Source: Marivivens sp.
GTDB lineage: Bacteria > Pseudomonadota > Alphaproteobacteria > Rhodobacterales > Rhodobacteraceae
DNA length: 64,000 bases
Direction: 5' to 3'
NCBI GenBank assembly: GCA_024642115.1
Contig: JAHEBU010000010.1
Location: 124,001 to 188,000 of the forward strand
The translations under genes and the position numbers were made by a program. The notes below the pieces were generated by a model. That model was not told where the DNA came from, ran no database searches, and worked only from the letters and a program-made list of their open reading frames with translations. Of the stretch, positions 46,080 to 55,087 are shown one piece after another. Numbering within the stretch: the stretch's first letter is position 1; every line of letters begins with the position of its first letter.

Positions 46080-46695
46080 TCGCCCATGCGACCGCGGCAA
46101 ACACAAGTAGCAAGATCAGCGCGACCACGACATTGGTGACATAGAACGTCGCTCGGTCCGGCCATTCCAGATTATTCAGGAACCGGTAGGGAAGCCCGCT
46201 GGTCACGCTGCCGATCGGTGTCTGGTTCAGGGGCCCCACGACAAGTTCTGCCCATGCGACATAGGCACTAATTAGGCCCAATAGCCACAATGCGGACGCC
46301 CCGATCCGCCGGAAAGACCGATGCAGGAACAGCGCGTCGATCCACTGCAACAAGGGGCCTATCAGGTGCAGATAGTATTCCAGCCACCACTGCCCCAACT
46401 GACCATCCTTGGTCACCGAGGTTGGGTCCGCAAAATAAAGCCGCCAATACAGGATCACGACCATCGCCGTCAGGACCGAGGTCATCCCGACGAACCCGTC
46501 CCAGCGGCGTGTCGTCCGCCCTTCATCCAGCGCGATCATGCGGCTGGCCGAAAAGAACGCGGCGAACAACGCCCAGACTGTCAGATACCGGAACGGCCCG
46601 CCGAACCCGTCATATCCACCAAAGAAGATCATGCGCAGCGAATAGAAGGCGGCCAGCAGGAACACGACCCATCGGTAGATCAGTCGCGCCCGCAT
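46048..46695 (-). CDS. Polytopic membrane protein, possibly FAR-17a/AIG1-Pr6Pr type
   Basis: 215 residues with about six membrane helices (for example IYRWVVFLLAAFYSLRMIFF, LTVWALFAAFFSASRMI, VVVALILLLVFAAVAWAI). The pattern YYLHLIGPLLQWIDALFLH, with a His in a membrane helix followed by P and D, recalls the Pr6Pr/FAR-17a-AIG1 proteins, whose eukaryotic members are threonine-type hydrolases of fatty acid esters. This is a weak likeness by eye. It lies 10 bases downstream of dxs on the same strand and may be the last gene of that operon. Function unknown. Confidence 0.55.
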   Translation of the reverse strand: MRARLIYRWVVFLLAAFYSLRMIFFGGYDGFGGPFRYLTVWALFAAFFSASRMIALDEGRTTRRWDGFVGMTSVLTAMVVILYWRLYFADPTSVTKDGQLGQWWLEYYLHLIGPLLQWIDALFLHRSFRRIGASALWLLGLISAYVAWAELVVGPLNQTPIGSVTSGLPYRFLNNLEWPDRATFYVTNVVVALILLLVFAAVAWAIRRFLPQAAP

Positions 46696-46705
46696 CTTTC
46701 CCCGA

Positions 46706-48634
46706 TCAGGCCCGTTTAGAGCCTATTTTGGCCACGCCCAGCACAGCCAGCACCTTTGCCTCGATGTCCGCGGCATTCAGCCCCGCGACCGCATACATAT
46801 CCGCCGGATTGGCCTGATCAATAAAGATATCGGGCAGAACCATCGACCGGAACTTGAGCCCCTGATCGAACACGCCCTCGTCCGACAACAGTTGCGCCAC
46901 ATGGCTGCCGAACCCGCCGACCGCGCCCTCTTCGATGGTAATGACCGCCTCGTGAGTCGCGGCCAACCGCAGGATCAGATCGCGGTCCAGCGGTTTGGCA
47001 AAGCGGGCGTCTGCGACGGTAGGGGTGATGCCCTTGGCGCCCAGCGCCTCGCAGGCGGTCATGACTTCGGACAGGCGGGTTCCGAAGGACAGGATGGCAA
47101 CCCCCTTACCCTCCTGAATGATCCGCCCCTTGCCGATCTCCAAAGGCTCTGCATTGGCGGGAATCTCGACCCCTACACCTTCGCCACGGGGGAACCGGAA
47201 CGCAATAGGGCCCTCATCGTGACGGGCGGCGGTGACGACCATCCGCACCAATTCCGCCTCGTCCGCGGCGGCCATGACAACGAACCCGGGTAAATTGGCC
47301 AGAAACGCAATATCGAAGGACCCGGCGTGGGTCGCCCCGTCTGCCCCGACCAGCCCCGCGCGGTCGATTGCAAACCGGACCGGCAGGCGCTGAATGGCGA
47401 CGTCATGCACGACCTGATCGTAGCCCCGTTGCAGAAACGTGGAATAAAGCGCGCAAAACGGGCGCATCCCCCCTGCCGCCAGACCCGCGCTGAACGTGAC
47501 AGCGTGCTGTTCCGCGATACCGACATCAAAACAGCGGCTGGTATAGCGTTCCATGAACTTGGTCAGGCCGGTGCCGTCAGGCATGGCGGCGGTGACGGCG
47601 CAGATACGCGGGTCCTTTGCAGCCTCGGCCAGAAGAGCCTCGGCGAAGACGCTCGTGTAGCTGGGCGCGTTCGATTTTACCTTGGGCTGTTCGCCGGTCA
47701 GCACGTCGAACTTGCCGGTGGCATGGCCCCGGTCGCGGGCGTTTTCGGCGGGGGCATAGCCCTTGCCCTTTTTCGTGATCACATGGATCAGGATGGGGCC
47801 GTGGGCGCGGTGTTTGACGGTGCGCAGGACCGACAACAGGCTTTCCATGTCATGCCCGTCGATGGGACCGACATAGGAAAAGCCCAACTCTTCAAACAGC
47901 GTCCCGCCCACGGTCATATGCTTGAGCATGTCCTTGGCGCGACGTGCGCCTTCGCGGAACGGTTCGGGCAATAGACTGACCGCGCCCTTTGCAGCCGCCT
48001 TCAATTCCTGAAACGGCTCGCCTGCATAGAGCCTGCTCAGATAGCTCGACATCGCACCCACGGGCGGGGCAATGGACATGTCGTTGTCGTTCAGAATGAC
48101 GATCAGGCGCTTTTTCAGGTGGCCCGCGTTGTTCATCGCCTCATAGGCCATGCCCGCCGACATAGACCCGTCACCGATGATGGCGATGGCATCGCCGATG
48201 CCCCCCTCGGGCGCGCCGCCCAGGTCACGGGCGACGGCAAAGCCCAAAGCTGCCGAAATCGACGTGCTTGAATGGGCGGCGCCAAAGGGGTCATAGGGGC
48301 TTTCGGATCGTTTGGTGAAACCGCTCAACCCGTCCTTCATGCGCAGGGTGCGGATGCGGTCCCGACGCCCGGTCAGGATCTTGTGCGGATAGGATTGGTG
48401 GGACACGTCCCAGATGATCTTGTCGCGCGGCGCATCAAACACGGCGTGCAGAGCAACGGTCAGTTCGACGACGCCCAGACCCGCGCCCAGATGGCCGCCG
48501 GTCACGCTGACGGCGGAAATGGTTTCGGCCCGGACTTCATCGGCCAGACGGCGCAGGTCAGCGTCGCTCAACCGTTTCATGTCGGCGGGGGACTGGACGT
48601 GGTCCAACAGGGGGGTCAGGGGTCTGTCCGTCAT
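46706..48634 (-). CDS. dxs: 1-deoxy-D-xylulose-5-phosphate synthase
   Basis: 642 residues. The TPP site [18 protein letters not shown] and [15 protein letters not shown] lie in domain I. The transketolase-like middle has [20 protein letters not shown], and the C-terminal domain ends with [14 protein letters not shown] condenses pyruvate and glyceraldehyde 3-phosphate, the first step of the MEP isoprenoid route. It is 12 bases after ispA on the same strand, so both are in one isoprenoid operon. Confidence 0.97.
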   Translation of the reverse strand: MTDRPLTPLLDHVQSPADMKRLSDADLRRLADEVRAETISAVSVTGGHLGAGLGVVELTVALHAVFDAPRDKIIWDVSHQSYPHKILTGRRDRIRTLRMKDGLSGFTKRSESPYDPFGAAHSSTSISAALGFAVARDLGGAPEGGIGDAIAIIGDGSMSAGMAYEAMNNAGHLKKRLIVILNDNDMSIAPPVGAMSSYLSRLYAGEPFQELKAAAKGAVSLLPEPFREGARRAKDMLKHMTVGGTLFEELGFSYVGPIDGHDMESLLSVLRTVKHRAHGPILIHVITKKGKGYAPAENARDRGHATGKFDVLTGEQPKVKSNAPSYTSVFAEALLAEAAKDPRICAVTAAMPDGTGLTKFMERYTSRCFDVGIAEQHAVTFSAGLAAGGMRPFCALYSTFLQRGYDQVVHDVAIQRLPVRFAIDRAGLVGADGATHAGSFDIAFLANLPGFVVMAAADEAELVRMVVTAARHDEGPIAFRFPRGEGVGVEIPANAEPLEIGKGRIIQEGKGVAILSFGTRLSEVMTACEALGAKGITPTVADARFAKPLDRDLILRLAATHEAVITIEEGAVGGFGSHVAQLLSDEGVFDQGLKFRSMVLPDIFIDQANPADMYAVAGLNAADIEAKVLAVLGVAKIGSKRA

Positions 48635-48646
48635 CGTCGCCGTCTT

Positions 48647-49522
48647 TCAGTTCTGCCGGGCGATCACGAAACGCGCGACCGACCGAAGGGTTTCGGCCCG
48701 GTGGCCATAGGCATCCAGCGCGGCGCAGGCTTCGTCCACCAGCGCCTGCGCCCGTTCCCTGGCCGCATCCAGACCCAGCAAGGACACAAACGTCGCCTTG
48801 CCCGCTGCGGCATCCTTGCGCAAGGCCTTGCCCGCCACATCTGCGTCACCTTCGACGTCAAGGATGTCGTCGGCAATCTGAAAGGCCAGCCCAAGAGCCT
48901 GCGCATAGTGTCGCATCGCCCCTGCATTGGCCCCGCCCATGATCGCGCCAGCCTCGCAGGACCAGCCGATCAGGGCGCCCGTCTTGGCCGCCTGAAGTGT
49001 GGTGATCTCGTCCAGCGTCAGGGGTTTCTCGGCAGTCTCGGCAGCAATATCGAGAGCCTGCCCCCGCACCATCCCCTGCGCACCCGCCGCCCGGGCCAGT
49101 CCGGCGATCAGCGTGACGCGCACGCCGGATGGGCCGACGTTTGGCCGTGCAAGCAGATCGAACGCCAGCGTCTGCAAGGCATCGCCAGCCAGAACGGCGG
49201 TCGCCTCGTCCCATTTGCGGTGAACGGTCGGCTGACCCCGGCGCATGTCGTCATCGTCCATGCAAGGCAGGTCGTCGTGGACCAGCGAATAGGCGTGCAG
49301 CGCCTCGATCGCGGCGGCGGGCCAGATGGCCTGCTCAACCCCCACGCCATGCAGACGGGCAGTTTCTAGCACCAGAAAGCCGCGCAGCGCCTTGCCGCCG
49401 CGCAGAGCATAGCGCATCGCCTCGACCACGGGCAGCTTGCCCATCGGGCGCATCGCCTCGTCCAGCGTCCCCTGGATCAGACCTGCGGCACTTTTCAGGC
49501 TTCCGGCGACGGCGTCAGTCAT
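48647..49522 (-). CDS. ispA: Farnesyl/geranyl diphosphate synthase
   Basis: 291 residues. The first Asp-rich motif is DDLPCMDDDDMRRG (DDx4D, short-chain type) and the second is QIADDILDVEGD. YALRGGKALRGFLVLETA supplies the isopentenyl diphosphate-binding Lys and Arg. The enzyme makes farnesyl or geranylgeranyl diphosphate for quinones, undecaprenol and carotenoids. The start is the ATG at 49522, which overlaps xseB by 8 bases; the frame from 49558 lies inside xseB. Confidence 0.95.
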   Translation of the reverse strand: MTDAVAGSLKSAAGLIQGTLDEAMRPMGKLPVVEAMRYALRGGKALRGFLVLETARLHGVGVEQAIWPAAAIEALHAYSLVHDDLPCMDDDDMRRGQPTVHRKWDEATAVLAGDALQTLAFDLLARPNVGPSGVRVTLIAGLARAAGAQGMVRGQALDIAAETAEKPLTLDEITTLQAAKTGALIGWSCEAGAIMGGANAGAMRHYAQALGLAFQIADDILDVEGDADVAGKALRKDAAAGKATFVSLLGLDAARERAQALVDEACAALDAYGHRAETLRSVARFVIARQN

Positions 49523-49754
49523 CCAGCGGCACCGTGCCAGAGGGCTGACCGTCGGCACCCAGCGTGATCTTGGCGACCTTTTCCTCGGCCCGTTTCAATT
49601 CATCCTCGCACCGCTTTTTCAGCAAGGCCCCGCGTTCATACAGCGCGATGGAATCGTCCAGCGCGACATCGCCGCGCTCCAATTTGCCGACGACGGCCTC
49701 AAGCTCCTTGATGGCCTGTTCAAAGGTCATCTGATCCACGGTCATCTCTGTCAT
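49515..49754 (-). CDS. xseB: Exodeoxyribonuclease VII small subunit
   Basis: 79 residues. MTFEQAIKELEAVVGKLERG and SIALYERGALLKKRCEDELK form the two-helix coiled-coil typical of XseB. With XseA (not in the window) it forms exonuclease VII, which degrades single-stranded DNA from both ends. It has an ATGA overlap with the deacetylase-like gene upstream and an 8-base overlap with ispA downstream. The position between these genes is a common alphaproteobacterial arrangement. Confidence 0.95.
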   Translation of the reverse strand: MTEMTVDQMTFEQAIKELEAVVGKLERGDVALDDSIALYERGALLKKRCEDELKRAEEKVAKITLGADGQPSGTVPLDD

Positions 49755-50677
49755 CGGCCTCTTTCCTCCAGAACACGGACATGGGCGGCGGCGGATGCGC
49801 CCAATGCCTCTAGATCATACCCACCTTCAAGGGCGGACACCACGCGGCCCGCACAATGAATATCGGCCAGATCGCATAAACGCGACGTGACCCAGGCGAA
49901 ATCCTCGGTCGTCCACTCAAGCTGCGCCAGTGGATCATCGCGATGTGCATCAAATCCGGCCGAGATCAGCAAGAGTTGAGGAGCGAACGCATCGACCGCC
50001 GGGAACACGACCCGTTCATAGGTGTCGCGGAACCGCTTGGACGTGCAACCAGGGGGCAGCGGCACGTTCAGGATATTGCCCGCCACGCCGGTTTCATCGG
50101 CCCGACCCGTGCCGGGCCACAGGGGCATCTGATGGGATGACACGAACAGGACACGCGGATCATCCTCCAACAAGGCTTGCGTGCCGTTGCCGTGGTGAAC
50201 GTCGAAATCGACAATGGCGACCCGGTCTAGGCCATGATGTTCCAGCGCATGCTTGGCGGCGATGGCGACATTGCCAAACAGGCAGAATCCCATCGGCACG
50301 TCCTGTTCGGCGTGGTGGCCCGGTGGGCGGACCGCGGCAAATGCATTGGCCACCTCGCCGCCCAGCACCAGATCGACGGCGCGCACGCAGGCACCGGCCG
50401 CGCGATATGCGGCGGTCAGCGATCCCGGCGACATATGCGTGTCGGCATCAAGCTGCCGCCAGCCAGTATCGGGCGCAGCCTTGCGAATGGCGTCGATATG
50501 GCTCTGCGGATGGACGCGCAGCAGATCATCCTCGGCAGCCAGCGGCGCTTTGACCCGCAACAGGTTCATGCTCTCAAGCGCGCCCAGAACGGCATCCAGC
50601 CGCGCCACCTGTTCAGGATGGCCGGGCGGCGTAACGTGATCCAGACAGTCGGGGTGGGTGATTAGCGCAGTTGTCAT
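49751..50677 (-). CDS. Histone deacetylase family (acetylpolyamine/acetoin type) hydrolase
   Basis: 308 residues. The zinc deacetylase motifs are RPPGHHAEQDVPMGFCLFGN (general-base His pair about 121-122), VDFDVHHGNGTQ (Asp 159 and His 161 as metal ligands) and SAGFDAHRDDPL (the third ligand Asp). Bacterial members remove acetyl groups from polyamines or proteins; the true substrate is not known from context. It is the first gene of the xseB-ispA-dxs operon (ATGA with xseB) and is divergent from the Gly-rich protein gene over 271 bases. Confidence 0.93.
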   Translation of the reverse strand: MTTALITHPDCLDHVTPPGHPEQVARLDAVLGALESMNLLRVKAPLAAEDDLLRVHPQSHIDAIRKAAPDTGWRQLDADTHMSPGSLTAAYRAAGACVRAVDLVLGGEVANAFAAVRPPGHHAEQDVPMGFCLFGNVAIAAKHALEHHGLDRVAIVDFDVHHGNGTQALLEDDPRVLFVSSHQMPLWPGTGRADETGVAGNILNVPLPPGCTSKRFRDTYERVVFPAVDAFAPQLLLISAGFDAHRDDPLAQLEWTTEDFAWVTSRLCDLADIHCAGRVVSALEGGYDLEALGASAAAHVRVLEERGR

Positions 50678-50948
50678 CCCTGCATGGAACCCAAGTGGAC
50701 ACGGATATGCAAGCCCGCCCAGACAGCAACCCGCGACACGTCAGCATGCCGCTTTGAGATTGCGATATATTGACGATGGCATCATCTCGTCCAACCGGTA
50801 AGACCGCCAGTTTCCGGCACAAACCGCCCCCCAAATTATGCCAGAATTTCGGCGGGCCAACTTTGTTCCGGGTCAAGGAAAACACATTCCAAAAACCATA
50901 TACTTCAAGGCATGGAGCAATACCGCTCTGTCATTTGGAGGCATGGAA

Positions 50949-51698
50949 ATGACCAGAAAAACACTCGCCACAGTGGGCAGGATCGCCGGAGTATCCGCGC
51001 TTGCACTTGGACTGGCCCTTGGGACAACCGCGTTTGACAATGCGGTCCACGCTGAAGGCAACGGCCAACAGTCGGGCGCAAACGCCGGCAATGGCGGATC
51101 GAAAGATGGTCAGGGCGGTGCGCAGTCCGGCCAGGGCAATCAGGGGGCCAACAGCCAGGGCCAGGGCGGACCCGGCACAGATTCAGACGGCGTCGGCCCG
51201 CAAGCGGGAAACCCGCAGGGATCGGGCGGTGGCAAACCGACATGGGCACAAGAAGGCATTCCCGAAGTCGAACTGGGCCGGTTGAACGTGGTCCGGTCGC
51301 CTGAACGGGTTCTGGATACCGCCTATGACGAGGCCATCGCGTCTTTGACGCCGGGCATGGTGACATTCTACAGCCTGTCGCTGGACGATGCGATTACCCA
51401 ACTCAGCCTGAATTTCGATGAAACTGAATTCATCGATTCACCGCTGCAAAACCTCGCCTTGCTCAAGGATGCACTGGACGGAACCAGCGCACTGACCAGC
51501 GCGGGCGTGACCAACGACATCGACACGCTCATGGCGATTTTTCTGGGCGCTGCCTCGGACAAGACCGTGCCGATTTCGACGGATACGGTCACGGCTGTGA
51601 CCTTGATCCTCGGGTTCGATCTGACGAATGCGGAAACGGTGTCGCTGGCGACTGCCGCAGAAGCGATCCGGATCGCCATTCTGGCTGGTCACGGCTGA
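50949..51698 (+). CDS. Exported protein with Gly/Gln/Asn-rich linker, unknown function
   Basis: 249 residues. A signal peptide (MTRKTLATVGRIAGVSALAL, then cleavage near VHAEG) is followed by a low-complexity run of about 60 residues (36-95) dominated by Gly, Gln, Asn, Ser and Asp. A folded C-terminal domain begins with WAQEGIPEVELGRLNVVRSP and contains SLDDAITQLSLNFDE. The domain looks conserved among Rhodobacteraceae hypothetical proteins. The ATG at 50949 has GGAGG 7 bases upstream; the one at 50943 is too close. The next gene shares a similar Gly-rich linker and starts 67 bases later. Confidence 0.72.
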   Translation: MTRKTLATVGRIAGVSALALGLALGTTAFDNAVHAEGNGQQSGANAGNGGSKDGQGGAQSGQGNQGANSQGQGGPGTDSDGVGPQAGNPQGSGGGKPTWAQEGIPEVELGRLNVVRSPERVLDTAYDEAIASLTPGMVTFYSLSLDDAITQLSLNFDETEFIDSPLQNLALLKDALDGTSALTSAGVTNDIDTLMAIFLGAASDKTVPISTDTVTAVTLILGFDLTNAETVSLATAAEAIRIAILAGHG

Positions 51699-51711
51699 TT
51701 TGCATCCCTGC

Positions 51712-51733
51712 CACGCCCCTTTCGGGGGGCGTG
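51712..51733 (+). other. Hairpin between the Gly-rich gene and the barrel gene
   Basis: CACGCCCC-TTTCGG-GGGGCGTG is an 8-base stem in the 67-base gap. There is no U run, so it may be an attenuator or mRNA-stabilising structure rather than a terminator. Confidence 0.35.
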
Positions 51734-51765
51734 CACACCCAGCACACCTGAAATCAAGGGAAATC

Positions 51766-52719
51766 ATGATGCACAGACTTTCAACTGCGATGGCACTGGT
51801 CCTTGTGACCGCAGCCTTTGCTTTGCCACCCCAAACGGCATTGGCCCAAACGACGACCGACAGCACGCACACCGATGGCGACCACGGCAGTGGCGGGTCG
51901 GGCGGGAATGGCAATCAGGGCCAAGGCGGTCACGGAAATGGCGGGTCGGGCGGACACGGCGGGAATGACGCAATCGTCTCTCCTGCCGGGGACAGAGCCG
52001 ATGGTCCGCTTTCGAACAACCCCGCACCCAAGGGAAGCCCCGCAAATCCGGGGACCTATATAAGGTTCGATCTGGGCTATCTGAACGGATCGTTCGGGGA
52101 TGCCTTCTGGCAACCGCCCGGCTTTCCGTCCGATCCCGAAGTCCATTTTGACGTCAGCGGCGACAGCGGTCTCGTCGGCGGGGTCGCGGTCGGGCGCTAT
52201 GTCACACCGGACATCCGGGCCGAAGGGGCAATTGTGCTTTTTGGCGATCAGCCGTTTGACGGGTCGTGGAGCTATACCATTCCCGCCACCTCTGGCCCCC
52301 ATGCGGATGTGCGCGGGTCGGTACGGTCGGTGGCGTTGATGGCCAACGGCTATTACGATTTCCCCACCGGCGCGGGGGCCATCACACCCTATGTGACTGC
52401 GGGGATCGGTCTGGCGTCGAACACCATGTCGGACTGGACCCGGATCAACGCGGATGTGGGGCGAACCGAACGGACCTTTGCAGGCGGCCAGAACTCTGAT
52501 CTGGCGTGGTCTGTGGGTGTCGGGGCCTCGGTCGATATCTCACGCCAGGTAGGTCGTGCGGCGCTGCTCGACTTTGGCTACCGGTACTATGATCTGGGTC
52601 AGGCGGTCGGAAGCACGACACCCTTGCCCGGAAGCGGATCCGGCGGTGACCCGGTTACGGGCCTGACCATCGACGTCCAGCGGCAGGTGTTCAACATCGG
52701 CATCACCTTCCCGATGTAA
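51766..52719 (+). CDS. Outer-membrane beta-barrel protein with Gly-rich linker
   Basis: 317 residues. A signal peptide (HRLSTAMALVLVTAAFALPP, cleavage near ALAQ) is followed by a Gly/Asn/His-rich linker (about 35-67, containing GHGNGGSGGHGGND) and then a beta-barrel of about eight strands. The barrel resembles OmpW/OmpA-like or Opa-type proteins (IRFDLGYLNGSFGDAFW, VGRYVTPDIRAEGAIVLFG, ITPYVTAGIGLASNTMS, DFGYRYYDLGQAV) and ends in GITFPM. The start is the ATG at 51766 or the next one at 51769; AAGGG precedes both. It is probably cotranscribed with the Gly-rich exported protein gene. Confidence 0.78.
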   Translation: MMHRLSTAMALVLVTAAFALPPQTALAQTTTDSTHTDGDHGSGGSGGNGNQGQGGHGNGGSGGHGGNDAIVSPAGDRADGPLSNNPAPKGSPANPGTYIRFDLGYLNGSFGDAFWQPPGFPSDPEVHFDVSGDSGLVGGVAVGRYVTPDIRAEGAIVLFGDQPFDGSWSYTIPATSGPHADVRGSVRSVALMANGYYDFPTGAGAITPYVTAGIGLASNTMSDWTRINADVGRTERTFAGGQNSDLAWSVGVGASVDISRQVGRAALLDFGYRYYDLGQAVGSTTPLPGSGSGGDPVTGLTIDVQRQVFNIGITFPM

Positions 52720-52726
52720 TCACCGG

Positions 52727-53425
52727 CTAGTCCGGCTGAAGCATATATCCCGACCCCCGGACAGTCTGCAAATAGCGTGGCTGCTTGGGGTCGGTTTCGA
52801 TCTTGCGGCGCAGGCGGGTGATCTGCACATCGACAGCGCGTTCCTGGGTCTGCCCGCCCGACCGGCTTAGCTCCTCGACCAGCTTGGTGCGTGTCACTGC
52901 CTCGCCCGGCATGGCGGAAAAGATGCGCATCAGGTGGCTTTCGGTGGCAGTCAGGCGGACAGGCGTCTCGCCCTCCCACATCTCGCCCCGGTCAATGTCA
53001 TAGCGGATCGGCCCGAGGTTCAGGACCTTGGGCCGGACAAGGGCAGGTTCGGCAGCGGGAACGCGACGCAGGATGGCGTTGATGCGCAGTAACAGCTCTT
53101 TGGGCTCGAACGGTTTGGCAAGGTAATCGTCGGCTCCGGCCTCAAGCCCTGCAATCCGGTCAACGGTTTCAGCCTTGGCGGTCAACAACAGGATGGGCGT
53201 GGGCATCTTTGATCGCAGATCGCGGCACAGGCTGATCCCGTCCTCGCCCGGCATCATCACGTCAAGGACGATCAGGTCGAACTCCAGCCCGCTCAGGATC
53301 CGGCGGGCATGGGCGGCGTCACGGGCAGCGCTGACCAGAAAGCCGTGGCGCATCAGGAATTTCTGCAACAGGCCGCGGATACGTTCGTCATCGTCCACGA
53401 TCAGCAGGTGGGCGTCGTCACTCAT
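52727..53425 (-). CDS. petR: Response regulator PetR-like (OmpR family)
   Basis: 232 residues. The receiver domain has the acidic pocket (IVDDDER), the phospho-acceptor Asp in DLIVLDVMMPGEDG (about residue 54) and the Lys in DDYLAKPFEP. A winged-helix effector domain (VRLTATESHLMRIF, ERAVDVQITRLRRKIE, RGSGYMLQPD) follows. In Rhodobacter capsulatus PetR is encoded with PetP next to the bc1 genes and is required for their expression. Here the start overlaps the petP stop (ATGA), the same pair, but it is about 27 kb from petABC. The cognate sensor kinase is not in the window. Confidence 0.85.
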   Translation of the reverse strand: MSDDAHLLIVDDDERIRGLLQKFLMRHGFLVSAARDAAHARRILSGLEFDLIVLDVMMPGEDGISLCRDLRSKMPTPILLLTAKAETVDRIAGLEAGADDYLAKPFEPKELLLRINAILRRVPAAEPALVRPKVLNLGPIRYDIDRGEMWEGETPVRLTATESHLMRIFSAMPGEAVTRTKLVEELSRSGGQTQERAVDVQITRLRRKIETDPKQPRYLQTVRGSGYMLQPD

Positions 53426-53928
53426 ACAGTTCTATCCTTCAGCGCCTCGTATTGGCGGCGCATATCCTCGTCCATCATCGCTTCCAGAACCTGCCGGAAA
53501 CCCGCCACAGCGACCGGACCAGCGGCGCGGTAGGCCGCGCGCATCCGGTCGCGCTGTGCGTCCGACAACTCCCTCTCAAGGGCGGCTCCTTGTGGCGTCA
53601 GGTGCAAATGACGCTCGCGCTTATCCTGCCGACCAACCCTGCTTTCGACCAAACCGTCGTCGATCAGACTGCGCAACACACGATTGAGGGATTGTTTTGT
53701 AACACCAAGGATGGCCAGCAAATTGGTAACAGTGGTGCCCGGGCTGCGATGGATGAAATGGATCGCCCTGTGATGGGCGCGCCCGTACTCCTTGGTGGCA
53801 AGGATACGGTCGGGGTCCGACGTGAATCCGCGATACGCGAAATACATCGCCTCGATACCTTTGCGCAGCTGTTCGTCCGTGAGGAACAGCAGCGCCTGTC
53901 CACTTTGCGAAGGGGTCGTGTCGGCCAT
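53422..53928 (-). CDS. petP: MarR-family regulator PetP-like
   Basis: 168 residues. A winged helix-turn-helix of the MarR family (TVTNLLAILGVTKQSLNRVL, then ESRVGRQDKRERHLHLTPQG with the wing) is flanked by dimerisation helices. The ATG at 53928 fits MADTTPSQSGQALLFL; the longer frame to 53988 is not used. It is ATGA-coupled to petR, as in the petPR pair of Rhodobacter, so it probably regulates the same genes. MarR proteins bind short palindromes; a weak candidate, GTTGA-N11-TCAAC, lies at 53969-53989, 41 bases upstream of its start. Confidence 0.85.
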   Translation of the reverse strand: MADTTPSQSGQALLFLTDEQLRKGIEAMYFAYRGFTSDPDRILATKEYGRAHHRAIHFIHRSPGTTVTNLLAILGVTKQSLNRVLRSLIDDGLVESRVGRQDKRERHLHLTPQGAALERELSDAQRDRMRAAYRAAGPVAVAGFRQVLEAMMDEDMRRQYEALKDRTV

Positions 53929-53968
53929 TTCAACTCCGCCCAATTTCCGGTCACAATACGTCAGCCTT

Positions 53969-53989
53969 GTTGACACTCCAAGACTCAAC
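53969..53989. promoter_or_regulatory. Inverted repeat between petP and ilvE
   Basis: GTTGA-CACTCCAAGAC-TCAAC is an inverted repeat in the divergent control region of petP and ilvE. It overlaps a TTGACA hexamer at 53970-53975 on the plus strand. It is a possible PetP operator, but the arms are only five bases. Confidence 0.25.
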
Positions 53990-54022
53990 TGTTAGCGAAA
54001 TCGCGAATTCACGCAACATTAT

Positions 54023-54041
54023 GTCCGCAGCGGACCTATAT
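54023..54041 (+). promoter_or_regulatory. ilvE promoter -10 box abutting a perfect palindrome
   Basis: CTATAT at 54036-54041 equals the alphaproteobacterial -10 consensus, 34 bases before the ilvE ATG. Directly upstream, GTCCGC-A-GCGGAC (54023-54035) is a perfect 13-base palindrome occupying the spacer. The -35 region is poor (GCAACA at 17 bases). Confidence 0.45.
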
Positions 54042-54075
54042 TGCGAAACAAATGCAAAACCGAAAGGGGTTTATG

Positions 54076-54945
54076 ATGGCGGGCGCCTATGATGATCGCG
54101 ACGGCAAGATCTGGATGGATGGCAAACTGGTCGAATGGCGCGATGCCAACGTGCACATCCTGACCCACGCGATGCACTATGCCTCCTCCGTGTTCGAGGG
54201 CGAGCGGTGCTACAGCGGCAAGATCTTCAAAGGGCACGACCATTCCCTGCGCCTGCTCAAATCTGGCGAACTGCTGGACATGCCGATCCCCTACAGCGCC
54301 GACGAAATCGACGCCGCCAAAGAGGCGATGCTCAAGGCGAACGGCTGGACCGATGCTTATGTGCGCGCCGTGGCGTGGCGTGGGTCGGGCGAAGACATGG
54401 GCGTGTCGGCCAAACGCAACCCGGTCCGGATGGCCGTGGCCGGATGGGAATGGGGCAACTACTATGGCGACGCCAAGATGAAGGGCGCCAAACTCGACAT
54501 CGCCAAATGGAAACGGCCCAGCCCCGAAACCGCGCCGAGCCAAGCCAAGGCGGCGGGACTTTACATGATCTGCACCATGTCCAAACACGCAGCCGAGGCA
54601 AAGGGGTGCAGCGACGCGATGATGTTCGACTACCGCGGCTATGTGGCCGAGGCGACCGGGGCCAACATCTTTTTCGTCAAGGACGGCGAGGTTCACACCC
54701 CCTTGGCCGACGCGTTCCTCAACGGGATCACCCGGCAGACCGTCATCGGGATGCTGCGGGACAAGCAGATCAAGGTGCACGAGCGGCACATCATGCCCGA
54801 GGAACTGGAAGGGTTCCAGCAATGCTGGCTGACCGGTACCGCCGCCGAAGTGACCCCCGTGGGCCAGATCGGCGACTACACGTTCGAGGTCGGCGCGCTG
54901 ACCAAAGACGTGGCCGAAAGCTATGAACGGCTCGTTCGGGCCTGA
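54076..54945 (+). CDS. ilvE: Branched-chain amino acid aminotransferase
   Basis: 289 residues. The fold-type IV PLP signature is present: VHILTHAMHYASSVFEGERCY near the start, the Lys for the cofactor Schiff base in IAKWKRPSP (about residue 153), and GYVAEATGANIFFVKDGEVH with the Glu-Ala-Thr motif. It transaminates leucine, isoleucine and valine with 2-oxoglutarate. The ATG at 54076 (MAGAYDDRDGKIWMDG) fits the family; GGGG is placed 6 bases upstream. A perfect -10 box and palindrome stand before it. It diverges from petPR. Confidence 0.95.
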   Translation: MAGAYDDRDGKIWMDGKLVEWRDANVHILTHAMHYASSVFEGERCYSGKIFKGHDHSLRLLKSGELLDMPIPYSADEIDAAKEAMLKANGWTDAYVRAVAWRGSGEDMGVSAKRNPVRMAVAGWEWGNYYGDAKMKGAKLDIAKWKRPSPETAPSQAKAAGLYMICTMSKHAAEAKGCSDAMMFDYRGYVAEATGANIFFVKDGEVHTPLADAFLNGITRQTVIGMLRDKQIKVHERHIMPEELEGFQQCWLTGTAAEVTPVGQIGDYTFEVGALTKDVAESYERLVRA

Positions 54946-55087
54946 TCAGAGCCTCATTTCATCGCAGGGCCCCTGACGCCGTCCGGGGCACTTGGTCCTC
55001 TGCGGGCGGCAGGGGATGGGGATGAGGCGGCCGTGTGGAACAATCACGGACATGTCGTAGTTTAAGCCGAAACATGACGGAGCCCCC

